A DNA stretch of 64,000 nt from Symsagittifera roscoffensis. Its lineage: Eukaryota > Xenacoelomorpha > Acoela > Convolutidae. This document shows, piece by piece, positions 47,470 to 58,131 of the stretch. The stretch is taken from assembly GCF_963678635.1 (NCBI RefSeq), contig NC_087064.1, positions 79,764,316-79,828,315 of the forward strand, given 5' to 3'. The notes beneath the pieces are model-generated. The model saw only the letters and a list, made by a program, of their open reading frames with translations. It searched no databases and was not told where the DNA came from. How positions within the stretch are numbered: the stretch's first letter is position 1; the number at the start of each line of letters is the position of its first letter. Made by a program: the position numbers and the translations under genes.

Positions 47470-49542
47470 ATTTATCGAAATGGTGTTTTCTGTATCATTT
47501 TCTGTGTCTGATGATCCACAGTTTATTTGATTTAGTTTTAGTTCGTTATTTCCTGTGTCATCAATACCTGGGGGGTCTGATGTTGTTTCTTCATTTGATT
47601 GTACTTGATTAATATGTCTTTGATGTTTGGGTGTACTACTTCTGTAGCGATGTTTAGAATTATTATAATGGTTACTATTTCTATGTGGTGATTGAGAATA
47701 ATTTCTACATCGATTATTATAACTTGAATTTCGATTTTGTGAATTGTGTTGTGATCTGTTTTGATAATTGTCGTTTGATCTGTGATATTTTGATCTGTTA
47801 TATGAATTATTTCTGGATTGATTGTTTGGGTAATTTTGATTTCGATTGTTCGAATAACTTCTGTTTCGATTATTTGAATAGTTTCTTATTCTGTTATATG
47901 ATGAATTTCGTGATTGATTGTTTGGATAGTATTTATCTCTTGGGTTTGATTGGGAATTGGATCTAGAAACAAATTTTGTTGTGTTTGAATTTGATCTCGA
48001 GTAGTTATTTTGACTATTTGGTCGATTATAATGATTTTGTGAAGAATTCTGTGTATTTCTTCGTTCTGGTGATCTTCCTCTATAACTTGAGTTATACGGT
48101 GATTGATTCCTGTGTAATTAGTATTGTTCGGATGTGGTTTTCCTGAACTTTTGTTACTGTATACATTTTTATTTGGTAGATTTTGATCTTTCTTCATATA
48201 TTGATAAAATGATTTATTTGGTTCTTTATACTTTTGAGGTTTGTTCTGGTTATCTTGTTGTTTTTGTCTACATTCAGAAATACTATGTCCGTATCGTCGG
48301 TAATAATTACACCATTTTTTGAAAGATGGTTTGCCTTCAAAACTTGGGTGTTTTTCATAAATATTTAGTATTTCAGTGATTTTTTCAACTAGGTCTGTAT
48401 CTGATTCCTGTATGTTATTGATATGTGTAGTGTTTGTTTCAATTCGATTAACATACTGTAGTTTTAGATTTTCCGTTTCTTCAAGTTTCATTGTGATTTC
48501 CGCTTGCTCTAGTTTGTGTACTGGTTTTCGAAAATCTAAATCGGGCTCTCGAATTGAGGAAGAATGAGATGCTCTCTTTTTTATTGCTATTTTCCTTAAT
48601 TGAGGTGTTAAGGTCATCACTTAAATTTCTGTCATTTTTGTGTTTTTATAGTCATGTGTATTAAATGAATATGCTTTTCGAACTAGTGTTTCGATACGTA
48701 CTGCTAATTCGTTTGGTAATCTGCGAATTTCATTACATAAAACTCTTTGGTGTTGTTTAATTCTTTCGGAGTCAAACATTTTTGAAAATTCTTGTGTAAA
48801 TTTTTTCCAAACTGATTTTATTTCTATAGCTAATACTGAAAACCATTTTTGGGCTGCGCCATCTAAGGTTGTTTCTATCAACGCTGTGCGTCGATGTATC
48901 CAATTTTGATGTAGTGGTGTATTAATTGGCTCAGGTCCTATATTTAAAATTAAATTTGCTGTTACTGCATTTAAATAATCTTCTACAGAATATTCAGGAT
49001 CTGTTCCTGTGAATACCATTAGTGGTTTATTTGATGTTATTGATGATCCACCCATAAGGTATGGATTCATTGTCATTTGTAGTGATTCTGCGGCATTTGG
49101 CATTTGTGAAAAATTTTAAAGTTGATTTTTTGTTATTTCGTGTTGTTGAAGGTAATATGGGAGTGGTATTTCATTTTGCATTTGAGTTGGTAGTTGGTTG
49201 ATACGAGTGTGTAATCATTGGGTTTTGTGGTTGAATTGGTTGAAAATATTGTGTGTTAGTTGGATTTTGCATTTGTATTGGTTGTTGATTTCGTGTATCT
49301 GTTGGATTTGGAGAAAAAATTCTAGTAAATGTATAAGGTTTTTGCGCTCCTTGTCCGCGATATTCTTGGGTATACGGTGCAAAAATATCTGGTTGTAAAT
49401 AATCATCATCAGATGATAAGTAATCCGTGTGATGAGGTGCTTGCTTTTTATTTTTATTTTGTTGAAAGAATGGCTAATTTTCACTACGATCCTGTGGAGG
49501 ATGTGAATTAGTTTGAAAACTTACTGAGTTGGTTGTTGTCAT
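47470..49542 (-). pseudogene. gag: gag of copy B: capsid-like part, zinc knuckle, Arg/Ser/Asn-rich tail
   Basis: An ATG at 49542 starts MTTTNSVSFQTN; an early TAG and a frameshift near 49.17 kb follow. The 49103-48621 frame has the gag capsid signature region (LDGAAQKWFSVL, WKKFTQEFSKMF). An in-frame TAA (48623-48621) separates it from 48620-47886, which has CNYYRRYGHSISEC, a CX2CX4HX4C knuckle with the second Cys changed to Tyr. A frameshift near 48.11 kb leads to a long Arg/Ser/Asn/Tyr-rich tail (SYRGRSPERRN) that merges into the protease frame. The position before PR and the knuckle make the gag call firm. Confidence 0.85.
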
Positions 49543-49579
49543 TGGGTAATCCCAATAGTGAGAACATACATGATAATTT

Positions 49580-51252
49580 TTAGTTTTTTTGTGGGGGATA
49601 GTTTGTTTTTGATGAATGTGCATAATTATAATTGTGTTCTGCAAAAGTGTTTCTTTTGAACGTTCTTCGTGTTTTTGACGGTACTGTCATAGGTCTATAT
49701 GTTTGATAATCCATATGTGAATTTTTTGGAGCAACCGAAGGTTTAATGAGTGATTGTAAGGTTACTTGTGCCAGTGAATTGTTTGTATTTTTTGGAGTTG
49801 TTAAATTTGGACGTATCGGTGAAATACTTTGTTGTGTAGTTGTTGTTGTTTGGACGATTTCTTCATTTATGAAGTGTGATGGTGTTTGGATATCTTGTTG
49901 TGTAAGATTCCTAGTTCCATTAAGGTTTTCATTGTGTATGACGGTTGAATTTAAACTATTCTTTCGCGTATCAGGTAAAAATGTATTGTAGTTTAATGGT
50001 GTTGCATCAATGGTCAGTGGTACTACTCTGACATAATCTCTTTGGTAAGATATTGTACTTTTTGCTTGAATTGAGATTGATTGTGGGATAATTATAAATG
50101 CAGGATGAGACCATTCAGGGTGCCAAACGTAGTCTGACTGTTCTGTGATGGCTGTATCATCATTTGAATTTTGAGGTCTGAAATTTTTTCTTGCTTGTGA
50201 AATTAAGTCTATATTATGTGTGAAATAATCTATTATAAACCATGCAAAAATTTTTTGTAAGTCATGTTTTGTGTGTTGTGAAACCTCGTCTTTAGTGAAA
50301 TTTTCTTTGATTATATGTAGAAAAGTTGAAAATAATGTGATTTCATGTCGTACTTTTGTATGTTTGGATGTCTCAGTTGGTGAGATATTTTGAATTTCTG
50401 TTTGTTCTAATATTGAAATATAGCTATATATATTATTGCAAAATTTCGTTAGTAAATATGGAGTTTGCTCTTTGTGAGTTATGATATTGTATGCTTTTAA
50501 TATATTCTAAGAATACTTTTGAAAAGTCAAGATTGTCTGTTTGAATTACATATTTGCGGTGATTCGGATTTGGTGTGCTGAATTCAATGGTGTAGATTCC
50601 GTACTGTTGTGTTAAATTACATATATCTTTCAGATAATGTTCAATAATTTGTCTTTTGATTTTTACATCTGGGAATTCTGCTTTGCATGGGCTGATTCCG
50701 GGTTCAAACAAATTTAGAAGTAAATTCTTGCAAAAATCATGCTGGCCTCTATTATCGGGTGCATCTATGAGGAAGGGATAAACCTCTTCGTCATCTGGAC
50801 TATCGTCACTTTTTTCGTTTAATGACTGTTAATATAGAACTATCGATGTGTCTAATTGGTTGATTCCAATTATACAAGTGTACTGGTTTGTGTTTATATT
50901 GCTTTTTAATTCTTCTTTTTCCTCTTTTTGATGAATTTAAAGTTGTTTCTGAGTCGGAAAAATATAATTGATCGTGAATGGGACAATTTTTATCAATCGA
51001 TTCTTTTAATTTATAGAGTTCATCTAAATTGCTGGCTTCTGTTTCTGAAAATGCGTTTCTGTTTTTTGAAAATCTTTTTCGTGTTATTTGTCTTTGTTTG
51101 TTTATTATTTTTCTTTTTATTGTTAGTCGTTTTGTTCTAATATATCCAACTGTTTGTGTATGAGGTGTGATTACAAGATCGTATTTTTTGTTATCTATTT
51201 CACAGTTGTGTAAAACGATTGTTTGTTTATTTCCTAGATTTTTGAATGACAT
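49580..51252 (-). pseudogene. ORF1: unrecognised ORF upstream of gag, two frameshifts
   Basis: Three successive open frames tile about 1.67 kb: 51252-50806 (MSFKNLGNKQTIVLHNCEID start, Lys/Arg-rich), about 50815-50433 (acidic start, PDDEEVYPFLIDAP, then NLFEPGISPCKAEFPDVKIK), and about 50300-49580 (WHPEWSHPAFIIIPQ, ending YAHSSKTNYPPQKN). They read as one protein of about 555 residues with two frameshifts. No membrane segment and no motif I recognise. Copy A cannot confirm it because its 5' part is outside the window. Its place before gag is unusual for Ty3/gypsy. Confidence 0.65.
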
Positions 51253-52131
51253 AAGGTTTAGGATGAAGGATGCAAAAAGTTGTTAGATGATGTCTATTTT
51301 CTTAAACTGTTAGTCCTTACGATTTTTTGGTTAGCTTAACCTGGGTCTTTTTGTTGAGGTCGTTAGACACTTGCTAAGTGGGTGGGGGAGAACAAAATTG
51401 TTCTTTTTGATCCAAGCATAGGCCTTGATGATCAGGTTTTAAATTTAGTGAAATAGAAAGTTAATTAAGATCCAAGGATAAGCCTTGATGATCTGATTAT
51501 AAAATTAAATGAATTTAAGTTTAAAAGTGGTTTAAATTTATTTAAGAAAAAGATTTAGTTTTTTAATGATATTAGTGAGCTTATGATTGCTGTTATGTTT
51601 AGGTGATGAAGCTGGGTCAACAGATGATTTAATGATTACTAACAATTTATTGTCATGCTACTAATTTTTGTTTTGATTTTCAATAAATATTTTTCAAACA
51701 TGTTTTATATAAGACTGCAGAATTTAAGAAAACGATCTGAGATCTTTTTATCAATCGTTATTGTATATTAATAGTTTTGTTTAGCGCCTGAAAAGATTAG
51801 AGAGATTGACTTCAAAATTTTATGTATGCAAATGAAAATCTAAATTCATTGCTAATAAAATTCTAAATATAAAAGTTTGTGTTGGCTTTTGCCGTACAAT
51901 CATGTAGCTATACGGTAAGTTTCTACTTTGTCGTATTTCGTCTCTTGTTCGAGGTCTTCTTACGATTCCGGGTAGTTCTGTTATCGTTCGGAATATCGGC
52001 TCTGATCTATTGAGTCGTAGAGACATTTCGATTAAATTATCATCGTATAACATTTTGAAAATGTTTTTTTTTCTAAATTCTAATCTATTTTTGGTTAAAT
52101 CTAAGCTATTAAGGTCTTATTCAAGACTTAT
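51253..52131 (-). other. 5' leader of copy B
   Basis: About 880 bp between PBS and ORF1 with no convincing ORF. It contains two copies, 60 bp apart, of a string like GATCCAAGGATAAGCCTTGATGATC (51409-51435 and 51471-51497 region), each with a CAAGG/CCTTG stem. Such hairpins could belong to a packaging or dimerisation signal; that is a guess. Confidence 0.6.
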
Positions 52132-52141
52132 GGTCGCACCA
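52132..52141 (-). promoter_or_regulatory. Primer-binding site of copy B
   Basis: On the - strand TGGTGCGACC starts two bases after the CA end of the 5' LTR. It is complementary to a tRNA 3' end GGTCGCACCA. The spacing and TGG start are typical. Confidence 0.8.
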
Positions 52142-52143
52142 GA

Positions 52144-52553
52144 TGAGTTAGAACCGATGTGGTTAACTCATAGAGTAATTTCGGATAGGGTACACCGTCT
52201 GCTCGTCACGCTATCTTATTTTCGGCCGGATAGATTCGTGCAACTTCTTAGTCTAATACCGATCCTAATCTTACTCTTATACTTACTAGTCTCAGGGTGT
52301 TTAACTAGTCTCTGCTAGGCTCAATAGATCTAGGGTATACTGGTTTGTTGCGGCTGCTGAAGTTCTCTTGGAGAGGCAACTAATTTCTAAGTTAAATTCA
52401 AATCTCTCTGGTGCTGAAATTACAAATAATTTCAGCACTTACAAATAAGTGGGTTTTTAGTTAGATGGATCATGATTGGTTAATATTAAAAACTTTACAG
52501 TGGTAAAATATCTAATTTATCCAATCATAAAATATAGTTTAGCTCAGGTTCCA
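52144..52553 (-). repeat. 5' LTR of copy B (410 bp)
   Basis: On the - strand it starts TGGAACCTGAGC and ends CTAACTCA. Close match to 34393-34802 and 9744-10153. The promoter should be here; I do not see a strong TATA box. Confidence 0.93.
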
Positions 52554-53544
52554 GTTTCGTCGGAATTGAGTATTATTTGTTTGGTTTTCAACAATTGCCG
52601 ATATACATACCATATGATCCACAATGACTGACACGCAGTCATTTTTTCGAGAAGCTAGTAACCAGTCCTGTTAACATTCATCTACCTATGTAATATATAA
52701 TTTCTCGAGTAAACTCAGTTTTTTTGAGTATTTTCGCGTCTTTTTGAAATCAAAACCTTTAAAAATTCAAAAAAGCTGCAAAATATTTTCGAAGTTTTTT
52801 TTTAAAATTGTTTATTTCATCTTCTGTTCTGCGAGAAATGTTTTCCAAACTGCTTAATTTACTTTAACAGACAATTATTCCTATGCTCTAGCTTTTCGTT
52901 CAGATCCTTGTATTACATTTTTTTAGTTGTAGGATTCTTTGTTGCATGTTTTTAAGACTATGGTCTGAACATTCTAAGGCTACTTGCCACTAACCGGCTT
53001 TCCTTGTCTTATATTTTGAATTTGCAATGAGATCTAACTTTCTGGATAATTAACTGCGACGTGTCTTAAGCCGGAGTAGCTGTAGTTTATATCTCCTGCA
53101 GCTTCTTCAAAGTTCAGCACATCGCCTTTCATTACGAAATCCATATAGAAAATATGAGGCCACACAAAAATAGCCCAAGACACTAGGATAAGTGCAAACG
53201 CCACGCTGAGTGTCAATTTTCGGTGGATTTGTTTCGAATTGAACAAGCTGACACCACATTTGTAATAGAAGAAGGCAGAAAGGCCAGCTACACTGACATT
53301 CAAGAAAAGTCGAAGATAGGGTTCTGCGAATTGAAATTTCTTTCTAATACATTGTGTGCATTCAAAATCGTTACCAGGCTGAAACGAACAATTGTTTCAA
53401 ACTTGTATGATCATTTCGAAAAAATTTTTGGAACTAAATTCGAACTAAATTTCTGAAAAAAAATGAAAAGAACTTTTTATGATAACTTCGAAAATTTATG
53501 ATAGCTTCGAAAATACATTTGAGTAGTATGTATAAGAGGCTAGG
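52554..53544. other. Continuation of the split repeat, then unassigned sequence
   Basis: 52558-52600 continues the array-family repeat cut by element B. Beyond that I see no repeat or gene with support. A 89-codon frame at 53303-53034 (- strand) has one strong hydrophobic segment (LSVAFALILVSWAIFVW) and could be an exon of a membrane protein, but nothing else supports it. Confidence 0.45.
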
Positions 53545-53795
53545 AAAATACATAATTTCAAACCCTCCCAAAGAATTCGGTGTAGCATAACATTACATGC
53601 TTTTAACCCCCTAACTGTCTAAAGCTCCTACATTTTCGGCCACTCATGTTTTATAGGGTGTTAAAGTGTGGTACTTTGCGAACACTTTCGGATTTTGGGG
53701 GTATTGAAATTTCGTTTTGCCGCATAATTTGCACGTACAAATTCTGCCGCGCTATATGGGTGATTATTTCCCAGTCCTGTTTATACTAATTTGGA
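53545..53795 (+). repeat. Isolated copy of the fold-back arm end
   Basis: It matches 16985-17210 (+) and 19660-19880 (-): TTCGGTGTAGCATAACATTAC, CTTTTAACCCCCTAA and GTATTGAAATTTCGTTTTGC. Only one arm end is present. Confidence 0.75.
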
Positions 53796-54098
53796 GGCCT
53801 TTAACTTTGCAAGTTTTGTTTGATTGGTATATACTTGTAAGCTATGTTTGTTATTGATTGCTTTTGAATAAAACTGAACTCATTTGATTGTTTTTTTTTT
53901 CAAATTTCATTGTACAGTTAAGCATCTATGTTATACAATTATTCAAAATCATGCAAACTTATAGCACGCCTGCGTTTGGGTTTCTTGCTTCTTCAGGATA
54001 ACTTTCATCTGCTTCTTGTGCTTCTGTATCCAGGTATGGTCATTCAATTTCCTGTTCTCTTTCAGAATCGGCTTGCTCGCTCAACCGGTCCATTTCTG
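53796..54098. other. Unassigned sequence
   Basis: AT-rich; no gene or repeat seen. Confidence 0.4.
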
Positions 54099-54311
54099 CT
54101 ATTTCCGTTCAAGTTCAGCGTCAGAATACTGACGCTGATAAAATCCATGGTCTAGGACTGTAAATATGTCGATATTATATTCATCCTGAGCCTCTAAAAT
54201 TTCGTGCAATGTCAGTTGCTCGCTGCGACCCTCCAACGTCCCATTACCCCCAGTCCGAATTGCGTTAAATTTCTCGAAAGAACGTCTCTTCCCGCAAAAT
54301 TTTGTGTCCAA
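54099..54311 (-). pseudogene. Unassigned frame at the left end of the Polinton
   Basis: 70 codons beginning MDTKFCGKRRSFEKF, acidic towards the end. It may be an additional Polinton gene or host sequence. No family recognised. Confidence 0.25.
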
Positions 54312-54748
54312 ATGCTGTCGTATTCACTTTATCTGTATGTATATAACGCTTGTTGTCAAATTCACTCATGCATTTTGATTTGTTACAACTGTTTTTAAGT
54401 TATGCTTTCAGGATCTTATCCGAATTTTCATAGATCGAGCACTGGCAGTGCAAGTGAGTACCTCCTGATATTTTTTGTGTTTAAGTTTCGGTGGAGCTAT
54501 TTTTGTAACAGCTTTTGCAATTTGTTTCTGAATCTGAACAGAAAAAAGTTGATTTGATCGTTTCTTTTTGTCAGTAAAAAGTTTTAATTGTCAGTTTTGT
54601 ATCAAAAAGTTGTTCTAATGGTATAAAATGATCCCTTACTTTCACGTAAATTTTTTTAGTTGACTCGAAAACCTAACTTACCCGCTATAATTATGCTATA
54701 AGTTTGGGTTTCATTCCCGCAAACTCCTGTATGATTTCCCCAGCAAAC

Positions 54749-57700
54749 TCATGCTTGAATTTTAGCGTCACTAGGTTTTTTCGGTGTTGCAGAGAGGATG
54801 TGTGAGTGAAAATTTTGAAAAAAAAAATCTTTTCGTCGGTGGGAATTTTTGGTAAAATCGTTGTATACATCGTTGATGCGGATTTCGTTCAGAAATGAAT
54901 CAGTTTCAGAATATATTAAAGATAAATCGAAGGGTTTCTTCGTAATATTGAAATGAAAATAGAACATGTAGTGTTTAGCCAGATCAACGATGATTGTATC
55001 CACAATTGTGGGCTTATCCGACTTATTGTTCATAGGTTTTGAGGTAACAAATATCTTCTCGGTATTAATTATTTTTTACCCTGCTAAATCGTTTTTTTTG
55101 CCAAAGTCTGTAATTTTTCTGCGGTCCGAACAGTATCCACAATTAGTCGGTTTCTTTTGGAATTGCAAAATTTTCTGAAAGCGCTATTAATGATTTTTTT
55201 TAAAAACCCTGGGCAATTTCATTGGTCGCATTTTTTCGCAACTCAGTGTTCAACTGTACATATGGCGCTATGAACTATTCCTGGACAGTTCATTGTGCTG
55301 GTGTAATTTTGTCATTGAACTCGATTGAATTTAGTGAGAGCGTACTGCTCACATTATCAGCAATGTTCCATTTTTTTGCATCAGATCTATTTGAACATCA
55401 CGGAGCCACGTTTTCGATACTACTTCTTTTTGTTGGCGCTAGTGGGTAGACCGAATGTGCAACGTGGAGATGATTGGGGTAGGTCATGGCAATGTTCAAT
55501 ATGAATCCAATGTTAGAACCCGCGCTCGTTTTCATAATCCCGTCTAGTGCAATTTCGTCATTGAACTCAAATGAATTTAGTGGTAGGGCAAATTTCTCCA
55601 TGATCCCGCCATACAAATTGTTTGATCATGAAGATGAAACTGCTGGGCCGATTTGAGTCCAATTTTTGTACAACCTTGTAAATTGCAGTTGCAAGACGTT
55701 TATCCAAAACCTCACCCCTTATCAGATTTTCCACCATATCCAAGTAATCCCTGTTAACGAGCAATTGCAGAGAAGCCTTACCAAATTGCAAAAAGTATCT
55801 CCCGAAAGATTGCTCGCAGTAAAATTTTATGAGCAATCTTGTTTGTAAGTTTTGAAACAAACACGTCTAGACTCTTAAAACACGCATGACAGTATCAAAG
55901 TGTCAATCATTGAGTTCACGTCACTGTACTCGCTCAATATTTGGCATCAGAAACGATTATAGACTAACCATGCATGTTGATATTCTTTTTCGTTCACACT
56001 TACAGCACCTTTTTTCAACGTGTTCGTCCACTTGTCATGTGGTTGTAGGCTATCTTAATCGTACCTTGCATAACTGTCCACATACGGGTAGGGGAAGTAT
56101 CCCTCCTGACGTATCAACGGTAGGTCGTCTTGGGGTCGGGTAGTTTTGTGATTGTCGAGTTAGGTGAACTTGTCCCATGGCAGGTTCCGGGCCAGCTCAT
56201 CTAGAGAGCTCCTCATGAGTTTGCAATATCATCAAACCGGATGTCCTCGCACACATTTCGTACATTTCATTGCTCAATAAGGTACGATCGGATCCAAACT
56301 CTCATCGTCAGGGAGATGAATTTTTGATCACTGAGGGAACTACTGAAAAAAAAGTTATTGTGTTGCTCTCCTGTAGATTTTTGGGCAAATGGTGCAAGTC
56401 ACAATTTTGGATGTTGTGACCACACACAGGAGTGCAGTTTTTTGTACGCCTCAAAATTATGCGTTTGGTTTGCGCTCAACTAAGGAAATAGCCATCGAAA
56501 TGACTATGATCGAGGAATTTTGTGTTGTGTTCCCTGAATTTTTCCTGGCAGATCGAAAATCGGTCATTATCTTCAAGATCAACGGTGCTGCCTAAGTAGT
56601 TTGGAAATCTTTGCTTTTTATTGTGAAAATATTGTTCTAAAATTTCCAGCATTTTTACAAATTTAGACATCACGTCTGGACCTCGTTAAAGAGAAAAGAA
56701 TGCGGGCTTCGGCTTTCTTTTTCAACTACTAAAAAACAAAACTGTTCGGATGTTTTTAAATTACCACTGTGCTTGAGTTATCTGGATTGCTACACACGGT
56801 GTGTACCCTCTCCAACAATGAGTCTAAGTCAAAGTACACTGCAAAAGGGCTGTAGCTTCTTGCACCAATATTTTTTAATACTTGAATTATACACCGCTCT
56901 TTTTTCGTCAGGCATAGTGACAACAGCAGGTTCGTTCCCCATATAAACTAACTGATGTCGGTACAGTCGCTCTGTTGCCGAACATCTGTGAGAACAGTTT
57001 TCGAAGAGCTGATTTCGCGATCTGAGTTTTCGTTTCTGTAGTTTACTCACTAGCTTGTTGAGATTTTTGATCACTACATAATGGTGCATTCCTATGTCGC
57101 TTACAAGTAGGCGATCAATAACGAAACTGAATTGGTGGCTTGACACTCTCAAGGGCAAAAGTTTTTTCTAGTTTTACCTGAAAAAAAAAACTTTTTTTTT
57201 CTAGTTTTATGACGCATCCTTTTCTTCAACAAATGTGTAACTATTTAGTTAACTTGATTGTTTGCTTTTACGCTGCACCAATAGGACAAAGTGACATTGG
57301 AATAATCGTAAAAAACTTTTTTTTTATTTTTATTTACAAACCTGAAGTTTTTCACTTGCACTTCATTGAGAACTTGGAATAGCTGGTATGGCCATGGGGT
57401 AGATATAATCACATATTGGCTCCTGCACTCTCGAGTTTCTTTGCTTGTCAAAATACTGAACTTGACCCCCTTTCCTACTTGATATCAGTTCAAAAGAGAG
57501 TGGGTTCTCGTTTTGTCGGTGGTATTCGGCAACGAACCAATACGCGCGACTGTTTTCGTCTTCATAGTTTTTTTATGTTCAGGAACAAAGTGCGATGTTT
57601 CTGCAGATCTGGTGGTAGAGGTAAATAGGATGCAGCTCTGATGGGCGCTATATTCACCATTTTCAGAACTATTTTGTCGATTCTTCGAATTCTCCATCCG

Positions 57701-57800
57701 CTCCAGTGAGATAAGTACTGATGTTCAGTGGACAGAATTTGATCCAATGAATCATAAAACTGATCATCTGTCCATCCCTGTATGTCCACAGCTATCATCT
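54749..57800 (-). pseudogene. polB: Protein-primed family B DNA polymerase (Polinton PolB), fragmented
   Basis: Fragments in order on the - strand fit Polinton PolB: SGWRIRRIDKIVLKM and SYLPLPPDL (57798-57562, N-terminal), HHYVVIKNLNKLVSKL with RHQLVYMG (57158-56829), FSICQEKFREHNTKFLDHSH (56673-56476, the CxxC/DHxH region), YGGIMEKFALPL and the YPNHLHVAHSVYPLAP block (55616-55398, motif A region), and TIIVDLAKHYMF with IYSETDSFLNEI (55033-54749, motif C, usually YxDTDS, here with Glu for the first Asp). It should replicate the element with a terminal-protein primer. At least five frames are used, so it is dead. Confidence 0.8.
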
Positions 57801-57945
57801 TTTGCAGTTAGCAAAGATCGTTTTTACCTCTTCGGTGCCGTCCGCTTTTTCTTTCTTCAGCGTCAGCTCAACCGACAATTGAGCTTTTTGGTTTTTGGGG
57901 TCCATAAATAGTATTTTGGTTGATCAATTCTTGATTTTGTCTCGC

Positions 57946-58131
57946 TTATTCACAAATAAAGCTGGCAAGTCCACTTCGTTTTCCAAGAGTTCTATGTCGT
58001 ACTGCCTCATTGTGAGCTGTATCAACAGGTTGTATGGAGGTGAGGATTGCTCGTTCCACATCCCATGCCGGGAAACCAGACTTGCTCTTTTTGCACATGA
58101 TCGGCATACAAACGATCATTTTTGAACACAT
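57946..58131 (-). pseudogene. Unassigned frame just upstream of PolB
   Basis: 61 codons, possibly the extreme N-terminal part of PolB. There is no motif that proves it. Confidence 0.25.

Larger units (their letters stand above)
34393..52553 (-). mobile_element. Large env-bearing Ty3/gypsy LTR retroelement, copy B, 18161 bp
   Basis: It has two 410-bp LTRs in the same direction, a 4-bp target duplication, a PBS beside the 5' LTR and a PPT-like string beside the 3' LTR. Gene order on the - strand: ORF1, gag-PR-RT-RH-INT, TM/PST ORF, env-like ORF, ORFX. At 18.2 kb it is far longer than usual Ty3/gypsy elements (about 5-10 kb); the extra length is ORF1 and about 6 kb of ORFs after pol. Every large ORF carries at least one stop, frameshift or deletion, so the copy is defective. 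Confidence 0.95.
34389..52557. repeat. 4-bp target-site duplication GTTT around element B
   Basis: GTTT at 34389-34392 directly precedes the 3' LTR and GTTT at 52554-52557 directly follows the 5' LTR (element on the - strand). Confidence 0.85.

Noticed and set aside
47685-48322. Phe/Tyr/Cys-rich frames on the + strand
   Set aside because: These are antisense shadows of the Asn/Arg/Ser-rich gag tail.
52010-52318. 102-codon frame on the + strand at the 5' LTR
   Set aside because: Antisense of leader and LTR; its C-terminal half is the same LTR text as at 34400-34567.
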